From Desulfurobacterium pacificum (GTDB lineage: Bacteria; Aquificota; Aquificia; Desulfurobacteriales; Desulfurobacteriaceae): a stretch of DNA of 64,000 nt. Location: assembly GCF_900182835.1 (NCBI RefSeq), contig NZ_FXUB01000004.1:62001-126000 (forward strand), given 5' to 3'. Below, piece by piece: positions 51,968 to 60,413 of this stretch. The notes beneath the pieces are model-generated. The model worked only from the letters and a program-made list of their open reading frames with translations. It was not told where the DNA came from and made no database searches. The number at the start of each line of letters is the position of its first letter. Within the stretch, counting starts at the first letter, position 1. The position numbers were made by a program, and so were the translations under genes.

Positions 51968-54900
51968 AGCAGTATTAGTTGAAGTTGTTATATAACTTGA
52001 TGACGGAATACCAAGCGCCACTGTAATAGTGGAGGTTCCACGAGTCAGATTTCTTGAAGATAAATCAAAAGAAACCGTTAATGCAGATTCTTCTTTAGAA
52101 ACTATTTTATAAGGCAATTTTTCACCATCCCTCACAGCAATAGGTTCGACATCTCCAGCTACTTGAAGAGGAACGTTCTCAAAATTTACTGTAATAGACG
52201 TAGCATTTGTATCTGGCTCAAGCTCTACTGGAGGAACAAGAATAACAGAAAGCTTGTTATCTTTGGCAAACTCCTCTATTGACGTAGAATTAGTGATTAT
52301 AGAAGTTACCGATGGAATAGATGCTCCTTCCACGCTCACCGTTATTTCTCTTTCTCCTATACCAGGCAGAGAAACACTCATTTGTACCTGGTTATCTGTT
52401 ACATTGCTTATTTCAATCTCTGGAACAGTTATTGAAGAAACTTCAGTAGATGCAGGACCTACAACAGCAAAATAACTTAATTCAGTTGTTGAAAAAGATA
52501 TATATGGGTTTGGAGATTGAGGATCAATAACTTGAGAAGTTATCACGCTCCAGTGTTTACCATCTTCACTCTTCAACAGTAAGACTTTACCAGTTACCTT
52601 AAACACACTATACGGAAGTGTAAAAGTGACTGGAAGGTTAAATCTATTATCCTTAGTTTCAATTCTATAAATCCCTCCCGCAATCACAGGAGTTTGAACT
52701 CCTAACGACTTAGCAGCATCAAGTAAAGATTCTTCTATCGCGCCATCCTCTACTTTTTCAACTTTTATTAAAGTAGGAGTATCCACACTTCCAGCCGGAT
52801 AGGAAATAGTTACATCATTAACCATTACAGAATCAGACTTACCAGGAGTTGCTAAAGCATAAGCCACATACTCCTTACTCTCAACAGGAACAGAAACAAA
52901 GTTCATGAACGCACCTTGCGTTGCGCCCATAACTGTTTTCCCATTAATTGTTTTTGTTTCCAAATCAAAAGGTAACTTCCAGCCACCATACTTCTTAGCA
53001 TCTTCTATCGCTTCTGATGGCAACCCAAATGGAACTAAAGTAATAAATCTACCCTTAGTAGCATCTCCACTGTATACTTCAGGGCTCAATCTGCTCTTTG
53101 AAGGATCATCACTATGGCAGGCTTTACAGGAAAGAGGTTTATCATCTAATCCATGAGAACCCAATGCATAGCCTGCAGGAAGAACCCCATGGTCTATACC
53201 AAACGGCGCCATTCCAATAAACATAACCGGATTTGGATCCTTTTCACCCTCCGATTCAAGAACCTGTTTTAACGCATCCTTCATAGCTTCATATTCAGTT
53301 TCTGTGTCAATCTCAGGAACCATATCACCATCATCATCGCATACAAAACTATTATTAATTAACTTAACACAAACCTTTCCTGTATTGTTATCTACAATTA
53401 AGCCAGGAACTTCTTTAGTTTGGTTATCATTTTCCGGATCAATAGTTGAACCACCAGAAGGAGTTAAAGGAAATCCTTCAACCGCAGCATTCAGTTCTCT
53501 AATGTAAAGAACCCTGTTTGTAGAAGCATCCATCCACGTAGCAACAATTATCGGGTTAATCAACCCTGCTCTTAGAACCTGATTCCCATTATCATCTATC
53601 GTATAGCGTTTAACAATTACTGGTGCCCATCTATACGGGAATAAATAAGGCTTCATTAAAGGATTCGCACCAGTAGCCCACATTCCAAACATGGTTCCAT
53701 TGTCATTCCACCTCATTAAAGCTCTATAAGGATCCATATCTATCATCGTCATAGGAACAACTACATCACCACCATTATCAGTAGTCTGAGTAATTGTATA
53801 GGCAAAGTTAACACCGTAAGTCGGAGCAAATGCAGGAATTGCCCATTCTGGTGGGAACTGCTGAATAGTTCCATCGCTATTGAAAGTCCTAAATCTGTTA
53901 TCAAAGTTATTAGAATAACCAACTAAATCATTGAAGAATCTAAATGTCCAGTAAGTCTTGTAAGGAATATGGCACACTTGGCATTCAATTTTTTGCAAGT
54001 GAATATAAGCTGTATTCTCTCCATCAACCTTCATAAAGAAGGGCTCATGTGCTGTTGCCGCTGCTGCTTCAGAACCCCAGTGACACTTAACACAAGTCTG
54101 AAGCGAAGGATTGTAATCAAGAGCTGGGTCAACTTCACCTGCCGGGTCATTACCTTTCAAGAAATTATGCGGGTTATGATAAGCTTTTTCTTCTTCACTC
54201 AAGTTGTCCTGCCCGTGACAAGAAAGACAAGACAAATCTCCCTTATCTTTATCAAAGTGAACATCATAACCTATAGGTAAACCTTCGGTAGAAGAAATAC
54301 CATTTACAACTGTAGAATTGGCTATTTCACCGTTAGAATCTATAGCAATTGGAGCTGTAGAGTTATCATCCTCACTTTCTCTACTAAATACTGCGCCTCT
54401 TTTAACAACATCTGCTCCCATTCCTATAATGCCACGACGGACATACCAGGAAGGAAATGCTTGCTTCTGAAGAATCGGAGGAAGTTGATTATACATAGGG
54501 GTTCCATATAAAGGATTAGGCCAAACATTTTTCTCATCTGGCATGGCAAAATGACACTGGGCACACATATAAGTCAAAGCATCATCTTTATTTACCGTAG
54601 GTTGTATTTTAGCCACTCCGTCTTCATCACTACTATCAGCTGAACAAAGAGTATAGTGTCCTCCCGTCTTAGGTCCTGTTTCTAAAATAGGAAGATTCAC
54701 TTTTAACACTTTCTCACCACTATCGTCTCCGCTTTCTGCTAATTTGGCGTAATAAGTAACAGCCTTAAACGTTCCATCTGATTGTTTCTCAAGCCTCACA
54801 AAAGCAAGTGGATAGTAAGAAAGTGTTTCATTGTCACTATTTATAGCGCCTTTTAAAGATACTCCCATTAACGTTCCACTATCTGCCCAGCCAAAGAAAA

Positions 54901-56335
54901 ATCCAGCCCTTGCAAGCCTGACGAAAGGAACAGTAGAATTGGTCGGATCATAAGTAAAATTATTACTCATAGTCGTAATTCTTAAGAACATTCCCGAATC
55001 GACATAAGGCTGACCTTCAGTTGCTGATTCATAGAAAGCATTTCTTAAATAATCTCTCGCTGAAAAGTTCGGCGCACCAGGGTCTAGGAAAAACGTTCTG
55101 GTGAAATTACCCAAATCAGGTGCTGTAGTTGCATTGAATGTACAAATAGTTGAATTATCCTCAGGATTATAAATTCTAAGATTTATCAAACCATCAAAAT
55201 AAGCAGTAGCATTAGATAACATTCCTCTCTTTATATACTCAGTAAGCTCTTCAGCAACTAAAATTCTTAAATTTAAGTTTTCAGTAGCATTAATGTTACT
55301 CAAACAATTCACTATATCTGGACCATAATAAAGACTAACAATCCTTCCCAACGGATTAGAGTAAAAGTTAGCTGAATCTATTGTATAGTTATCAGCAATC
55401 TCTGTCGCATTCAAAGAAGGCGGAAAACCTAAAGATATCTCTACTACATTCCCATCAGCATCCTTTTTTTCAAAAACAAAAACTCTTGGATTTGCTGGTG
55501 TTGGATTATCCGCATACCACATTCCAGAACGAACAGACATATCATCTGAAGAACCCACTTGTCTATCAGCATGGCAGAGGAAACAATCTACATCAAGAAC
55601 ACCACTTTTCTTCCAGTTAAATTTATGGGGTTTTCCTGTATATCCTCTCGCATACTCATCTGGAGTATATGAGAACAAATCCCCATCTACCTCTTCATCA
55701 CTATAAGTGGCGTTGGAGAAAAATCCTGTTCCATCAGTATCGTTATCCCAACTCTCTTCTATATCGTGACGAACTCCCGTTTTCCTATCAAACTCCAAAA
55801 TTCCACCGGAGTGACAGGAAGCACATGTAAAAGCTTTATCAGGCGTTCCTAAGTCAAAATCATACTCAGGCTTTGCCTCATGACCAAAGTATGTAAGACC
55901 CGGATCTTCTGAAGGATTCTTAGCCGCCAACTGGCGGTAGGAAGGAGGTCACCAAGCCCCATCATCACCAAATGACCTTATAAACTTTCTCCAATCTTTT
56001 CCTTCAAGCACCCTTTTAGCACCAAAATCATCCGACATATCTTCCCAGCCACGACCGATGTGATAGGCAGCGTGAATAGGACCTGGTTCCTTTACTCCAC
56101 CACTTACATCACCAGTAACATCGGTATGACATGCACCACAAGTGGCTTCCCAACTAACAGGCTGCCCAGCGCAGTAAGTAACTCCCCCTATGGTTACATT
56201 ATCAGTGCAGTTCAACGTAATAATATTTCCGTTAATGTCTTTCAAATCTACAGGATCATGACCATAAGCTGATGCCACTAACCCCGTTAAAATCAACGAA
56301 CTCAAAGTTAGCGTATACTGCCATTTTCTCCTCAT
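51839..56335 (-). CDS. Octahaem c-type cytochrome with an in-frame TGA, probable selenoprotein
   Basis: One frame of about 1,498 residues, broken only by TGA at 55951-55949 (codon 129). ATG 56335 has GGAGG eight bases upstream and gives a signal peptide (RRKWQYTLTLSSLILTGLVASAYG). Eight CXXCH motifs: CGACH (66), CASCH (171), CFLCH (251), CAQCH (591), CLSCH (703), CVKCH (748), CQVCH (785), CKACH (1070). The TGA lies in GAW-TGA-PPSYRQL between motifs 1 and 2, and a hairpin follows. The downstream part has no signal peptide or ribosome site, so it needs the upstream part. Residues 1100-1450 are haem-free; the end is SGGGGGCS, a helix, GRRRKKKQ. Function unknown; a sulfur-compound or other respiratory reductase is a guess. 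Confidence 0.8.
55917..55943 (-). promoter_or_regulatory. SECIS-like hairpin downstream of the cytochrome TGA
   Basis: In the mRNA, CCGCC pairs GGCGG around an AGUU loop. A single bulged C on the 3' side, UA/UA, a C/A mismatch and UUC/GAA extend it to 10 pairs. The core UA-bulge-CCGCC stem starts 13 nt from the U of the UGA, as in selD. One of the first two loop bases is G, as bacterial SECIS elements require. The bulge geometry matches selD's. Confidence 0.6.
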
Positions 56336-56355
56336 CGCTTCAACCTCCAAAATTG

Positions 56356-56377
56356 ATTCATTTAAATTTAAATGAAT
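56356..56377. promoter_or_regulatory. Perfect 22-bp palindrome upstream of the cytochrome gene
   Basis: ATTCATTTAAA followed by its exact complement TTTAAATGAAT, with no mismatch. It lies directly downstream of the predicted start point and 21 bp before the ATG, which fits a repressor operator or mRNA hairpin. A second imperfect dyad (TTCAAGTTTAAATTTGAA, 56410-56427) overlaps the -35 region. Confidence 0.6.
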
Positions 56378-56384
56378 ACACTCT

Positions 56385-56413
56385 ATCTTAACTTATAAGA
56401 TTTGAACTTTCAA
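56385..56413 (-). promoter_or_regulatory. Putative promoter of the cytochrome gene
   Basis: Minus-strand TTGAAA (56413-56408) and TAAGAT (56390-56385) with a 17-bp spacer. The predicted start at about 56378 is just upstream of the 22-bp palindrome. ruvB ends at 56438 on the same strand, so the cytochrome has its own promoter. Confidence 0.5.
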
Positions 56414-56437
56414 GTTTAAATTTGAATTAATCAAAAA

Positions 56438-57385
56438 TTAAAAAAGTGAATAAATTTTCTTTCCAATAGCCAAAATTCCCTTATCTGTTATCTTTCTTCC
56501 TCTCGGTGTTCTAATCAAAAATCCCCCCTCCACCAAATACGGCTCATGCACGTTCTCTATCGTATCAACATCCTCCTTTAAAACAGCAGCAAGCGTATTT
56601 AAACCTACAGGTCCACCTTTAAAAACTTCCGCAATCGTCCTCAGTATCTTTCTATCAAGACTATCAAGCCCGAATTCATCTATCCCAAGTTCTTTCAATA
56701 TGAAATCTACTTTTTCTCCGTCCACCTCTTTCCATCCGTGAACAACCGCATAATCTCTCACCCTCTTAATAAGTTGATTCAATATCCGCGGCGTCCCCCT
56801 TGAACTTTTAGCTATCTTCAACAACCCCTCTTCTGTAACCTTCAAGTCAAGTTTTTTAAAGTTATTTTCAGCGATAACCTTTAGCTCATCAACAGAATAA
56901 AGTTCCAGCCTGCAAACCATTCCAAACCTTGAACGAAAAGGCGGCGTTAAAAGGTTGAGTCTTGTAGTTGCCCCCACCAACGTGAACTTAGGAAGCTCAA
57001 TAGAAACAGCTCTTCCCCTCCCCGCTCCTGACACTATATCTATCCTGAAATCCTCCATAGCCGTATAAAGCGTTTCCTCAATAGCCCTGTTGAGCCTGTG
57101 AATCTCATCTATAAAAAGAACGTCCCCCTCATTTAAAGACATAATAACAGCGACAATATCCCCTTTCCTCTCTATCATCGGCGCGGAAATTATCTTTATT
57201 TCTTTTCCCAATTCTTCAGCTATTATCGTTGCGAGCGTCGTCTTTCCCGTTCCAGGCGGTCCGTAAAACAAAACGTGGTCAAGCGGTTCTCCTCTCCTTT
57301 TAGCAGACTCTATAGCAACTTTTAAAACTTTCTTTACCCTCTCCTGTCCTAAAAACTCATCAAGATTTTTGGGTCTTTCTATCAA
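56438..57385 (-). CDS. ruvB: Holliday junction helicase subunit RuvB
   Basis: Branch-migration motor of RuvAB(C) in recombination. 315 residues with N-terminal RPKNLDEFLGQERVK, Walker A GPPGTGKTTLA, Walker B LFIDEIHRLN, GATTR sensor and Arg finger FRSRFGM. C-terminal winged helix ends GRKITDKG. Its start overlaps the unrecognised nuclease-like gene by 26 nt, so they are co-expressed. Confidence 0.96.
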   Translation of the reverse strand: MIERPKNLDEFLGQERVKKVLKVAIESAKRRGEPLDHVLFYGPPGTGKTTLATIIAEELGKEIKIISAPMIERKGDIVAVIMSLNEGDVLFIDEIHRLNRAIEETLYTAMEDFRIDIVSGAGRGRAVSIELPKFTLVGATTRLNLLTPPFRSRFGMVCRLELYSVDELKVIAENNFKKLDLKVTEEGLLKIAKSSRGTPRILNQLIKRVRDYAVVHGWKEVDGEKVDFILKELGIDEFGLDSLDRKILRTIAEVFKGGPVGLNTLAAVLKEDVDTIENVHEPYLVEGGFLIRTPRGRKITDKGILAIGKKIYSLF

Positions 57386-58064
57386 CTAAACCTCCTGTTA
57401 TCTTCTCCCTCCCAACAACTCTAACATTATTAAACCCGTAAGACTCGAAAAGCTTCTCCAAATACCTTACCGCTAACTTTCCCTCAAAACCTGTGCAGCA
57501 GGGAAAAACTTTTCTCTCATCACCGCAAACATCTACCAAGCTATCCATAAATATTAACTTCTTACCCCTTTTATTCCTCGCCGTCAACGGGTCTCGCCAC
57601 TGCCTTATCATGTTTGATTTACATTCGTGAAGTTCCATAAAGTTCCTTGAAACAAAAGCAACATCTATCTCTTTATCAGAAATTTTTTTCCTACCCTTAA
57701 AAAGCCTGCACTGATTTAACCTTCTACTCCGCTCATTAAAGAAGAAAGGACCTGTTTCCGACACCAGAACCTCCAAAAAATCCCCCCTCCTCTTGTCACT
57801 CCCTTTAACAAAAAACCTTTCAAGCAAATCCAGCAACCTTTCTATCTCAATTAAAGGTAGCTCTGAAAAGGAAACCATATCCTTAATCGCCAGAAAAACC
57901 CTCTTCCACCTCTTATCTTCACTCTCAGTAGGTCTGAAACTGTTAACAAGCTCAAGAACCAAATTCGCAACTTCTGGAAACCTCTTCAAGAAAGCAACCA
58001 ACTCCTTAACTTCATCCTTTCTCAAGGAAGATATCTTCTCCGCCTTCCTGCAGCTACACTTCAA
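57360..58064 (-). CDS. PD-(D/E)XK-like nuclease fold protein, unrecognised family
   Basis: 234 residues, start uncertain (TTG 58064 used; TTG about 39 bases on is possible). A restriction-endonuclease-like core is suggested by GDFLEVLV (first acidic), KEIDVAFVS (Asp) and ELHECKSN (EXK) with about 11 residues between, and a long helical N-terminal part (residues 15-85). Cys are frequent (CSC, QCR, ECK, CCTG), perhaps binding metal. It overlaps ruvB and the next upstream gene. I do not know the family; the nuclease idea is from motif spacing only. Confidence 0.5.
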   Translation of the reverse strand: MKCSCRKAEKISSLRKDEVKELVAFLKRFPEVANLVLELVNSFRPTESEDKRWKRVFLAIKDMVSFSELPLIEIERLLDLLERFFVKGSDKRRGDFLEVLVSETGPFFFNERSRRLNQCRLFKGRKKISDKEIDVAFVSRNFMELHECKSNMIRQWRDPLTARNKRGKKLIFMDSLVDVCGDERKVFPCCTGFEGKLAVRYLEKLFESYGFNNVRVVGREKITGGLVDRKTQKS

Positions 58065-58398
58065 CTTCCATACCCTCTATAAAAATACCGCTCTTAACTA
58101 AATACATCGGTAGAAACGAAAGCAATTCCTTTACCTTATCATTAACTACTCTCTTCAACAAAACTGCCTTCTTACCCTTAAACTCAAACTTTGAAACGTT
58201 CACAAACCTAACGTTGGCTATCTGCCTTCCATCCTCAAAAATTCCCCCCACTACTTCAACAACCACCTTCTTTAAATCTTCTTCCTTCTTAAAATCAGAA
58301 AACACCTCAACATTCAAAACGCCAGACACTTTTCCATTCCCCACATCAGGATGGACGAAAACTTCCTGCAAAATCCATCTGCCTTCAACCTCAACCAT
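58054..58398 (-). CDS. Conserved-looking protein of unknown function
   Basis: 114 residues from ATG 58398, which overlaps the upstream stop by 8 nt and has GGGAG five bases before it. Alternating beta-strands, notably VNVSKFEFKGKKAVLL and VSGVLNVEVFSDF; no signal or membrane part; no known motif. It overlaps the nuclease-like gene by 11 nt, so the products probably act together. It likely forms a beta-rich subunit. Nothing else can be said. Confidence 0.6.
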   Translation of the reverse strand: MVEVEGRWILQEVFVHPDVGNGKVSGVLNVEVFSDFKKEEDLKKVVVEVVGGIFEDGRQIANVRFVNVSKFEFKGKKAVLLKRVVNDKVKELLSFLPMYLVKSGIFIEGMEVEV

Positions 58399-58777
58399 GC
58401 TCTCTCCCAAAAACTTCTAACAACAAATCAAGAGAAGAAAGAACCCAGCCTCTCAGCTCTATTTCCCTTTCACTGCCCGCTTCCTCAGCCCATCTAAGCC
58501 TTTGAAAAATCCTGTAAAAGACATCACAAACCTTTTTTCTCTGAAAAAGGGGATTTTTATCCATACGACTAAAAACCCTATCAAGTTCCTCTATTACACT
58601 TTTTTCTTCTCTTAAAAATTCAGAAAGAACTCTATTACTTTTCCTTGACCTATCAAGAGAAGAAACAACTCTATCAACTTCCCGAACAAACCTTTTAAAC
58701 AGGACGTCAGGTGATTCCGTATATATCGGTTTCCCCTTTCGTCTTTCCACCTTCACAGAAACCTTCAATCTCACCAT
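58391..58777 (-). CDS. Helical protein of unknown function, first gene of ruvB operon
   Basis: 128 residues: beta-like basic start (RLKVSVKVERRKGKPIY) then a long helical part with EEKSVIEELDRVF and REIELRGWVLSSLDLLLEVF. No recognised domain. The start codon has no ribosome site and lies only 17 bp from the divergent pgeF start, so its mRNA may be leaderless. It leads a four-gene operon with two more unknown genes and ruvB. Confidence 0.6.
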   Translation of the reverse strand: MVRLKVSVKVERRKGKPIYTESPDVLFKRFVREVDRVVSSLDRSRKSNRVLSEFLREEKSVIEELDRVFSRMDKNPLFQRKKVCDVFYRIFQRLRWAEEAGSEREIELRGWVLSSLDLLLEVFGREHG

Positions 58778-58779
58778 GA

Positions 58780-58789
58780 TAGAATTCTA
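58780..58789. promoter_or_regulatory. Symmetric TAGAATTCTA possible shared -10
   Basis: This palindrome offers TAGAAT on both strands. It is the only sequence in the 17-bp gap between divergent starts 58777 and 58795. On the minus strand the expected start point falls on the A of the ATG; on the plus strand it falls a few bases before ATG. No -35 boxes are evident. Confidence 0.3.
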
Positions 58790-58794
58790 CCACT

Positions 58795-59397
58795 ATGAAT
58801 TACGAAATCTTTATAAGCGAAAAACCGAAAAACGGCAGAGAAATAACGGAAATAAACGGCATTCCTGTCATAAAACCCTTTCAGATTCACAGCGCACGTA
58901 TAGCTTTTGTTGGAAAACACACCGAACACGTTCCTCAGGCAGACGCCCTGGTCACAGATAATAAAAACCTATGGATAGGCATTCTTACAGCAGACTGTTT
59001 ACCCGTATTCTTGATTGGAGAAAACGTTGTTGGTATCGTTCATGCAGGCTGGCGCGGAACTCTCAAAGGAATAACCTACTCAACGGTAAAATACATCAAC
59101 GAATTTTCACCCATCAAAAAAGCCATATTAGGCGTCTCCATCTGCGGCAAGTGCTACGAAGTAGGTGAAGACGTTTACGAACAGTTTTACCCTCGTTACG
59201 CAGATTGCTTCACTCCTGTAGGCAACAATAAATACCTGTTTGACCTGAAAAAAGCTAACCTGAAACAATTGAAAGCTGCAGGCGTCCCTTCAATAGAATC
59301 CATTAACCTGTGCACCGTCTGCAACAACGACCGCTTCTTCTCATATCGTCTTGAAAAAACTGATAAGAGAAATCTTTCTGCAATAAGGTTGAAATGA
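58795..59397 (+). CDS. pgeF: PgeF/YfiH-type multicopper/zinc purine phosphorylase
   Basis: 200 residues of the DUF152 (YfiH, FAMIN-related) family that acts on purine nucleosides and in some bacteria edits peptidoglycan precursors. Metal ligands are VGIVHAGWRGTLKGI (His), TADCLPVF (Cys) and ICGKCYEVG, and a late CTVCNNDRFFSYR. Start at ATG 58795 is clear by family length; no ribosome site. It overlaps dprA by 4 nt. Confidence 0.9.
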   Translation: MNYEIFISEKPKNGREITEINGIPVIKPFQIHSARIAFVGKHTEHVPQADALVTDNKNLWIGILTADCLPVFLIGENVVGIVHAGWRGTLKGITYSTVKYINEFSPIKKAILGVSICGKCYEVGEDVYEQFYPRYADCFTPVGNNKYLFDLKKANLKQLKAAGVPSIESINLCTVCNNDRFFSYRLEKTDKRNLSAIRLK

Positions 59398-60410
59398 ACG
59401 AAGAAACCCTGACAGCAGTAGCGCTATCCCTGAAGAAAGGAATCGGTGGAGCAACCTGCTTGAAATTACTAAAAACCTACGGTAGTTTAACCGAAGCAGT
59501 AAAAGGGGAAAAACTAAACGTATCCAATGAAATTGAAGAAGCCGAAAAACTGCTAAAGTCCTGTGAAGAGAAGGAAATTAACGCAATACCATTATCATCC
59601 CTCGAATACCCTTCACAGCTAAAAGAAATCGCACAACCACCTATCGTTCTTTACGTTAAAGGAACTTTACCTTCAAGACCTTCAGTAGCCGTTATAGGGT
59701 CACGCAAATGTTCATCTTACGGTAGAAGAACAGCCTACAAGTTAGGAAGATTCTTGGCAGAAGCAGAAATCCCCGTAATCAGTGGACTCGCATTAGGTAT
59801 AGACGCCCAAAGCCACAAAGGCGTCGTTGATGCCAAAGGCACAGCAGTCGCTGTTTTAGGTAGCGGCGTTGACCTTATCTATCCTTTTTCAAATAGAAAC
59901 CTTGCGGAAAAGATTCTTCAGGAAGGTGGCGCTATTGTCAGCGAATTTCCTCCAGGAACAAAACCTGCGAAAGAACACTTCCCCCGCAGAAACAGGATAA
60001 TAAGCGGACTCTCAGAAGCTGTTATCGTTGTTGAAGCTAAAGAAAAAAGCGGAACGAATATTACGGTGAACTACGCCCTTGAACAGGGCAAAACCGTTTT
60101 CGCCGTGCCGGGCAACATAGATTCACCCTACAGCGCAGGAACGAACAAACTCATAAAAGACGGTGCCGTTCCGCTAATCTCTTTTGAGACGATATTTGAA
60201 GAATTGCCGTATCTAAAACCAAAAGAAAACCAAAGAAAAATCCCCGAAAAGTTCACTCCTATCTACAACCTTCTGAAAAACGGCGGAAAAACAATAGACC
60301 AAATTGCAGACTCTTTAAACTTAGAAATAACTCAACTTTCTCTACTGCTGATTGAAATGGAAATCAACGGACTGATAAAACGCGACGGTTCTGTCTACTT
60401 TGCCATTTAA
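59394..60410 (+). CDS. dprA: DNA-processing protein DprA
   Basis: 338 residues. Binds incoming single-stranded DNA and loads RecA in natural transformation. Rossmann-fold core: VIGSRKCSSYGRR, ISGLALGIDAQSHKG, VLGSGVDLIYP, GAIVSEFPPGTKPAKEHFPRRNRII (in parts), and VPGNIDSP. C-terminal winged helix (FTPIYNLLKNGGKTIDQIADSL). It suggests the cell may take up DNA, relevant to the repeated word noted elsewhere. Confidence 0.94.
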   Translation: MNEETLTAVALSLKKGIGGATCLKLLKTYGSLTEAVKGEKLNVSNEIEEAEKLLKSCEEKEINAIPLSSLEYPSQLKEIAQPPIVLYVKGTLPSRPSVAVIGSRKCSSYGRRTAYKLGRFLAEAEIPVISGLALGIDAQSHKGVVDAKGTAVAVLGSGVDLIYPFSNRNLAEKILQEGGAIVSEFPPGTKPAKEHFPRRNRIISGLSEAVIVVEAKEKSGTNITVNYALEQGKTVFAVPGNIDSPYSAGTNKLIKDGAVPLISFETIFEELPYLKPKENQRKIPEKFTPIYNLLKNGGKTIDQIADSLNLEITQLSLLLIEMEINGLIKRDGSVYFAI

Positions 60411-60413
60411 TTC

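Noticed and set aside
51839-55930. Independent gene beginning at TTG 55930 for the larger cytochrome part
   Set aside because: No ribosome site, no signal peptide although haem attachment needs export, and the frame continues upstream through a single TGA into an ORF with signal and CXXCH. A plain nonsense mutation remains possible but fits less well with the hairpin and selD.
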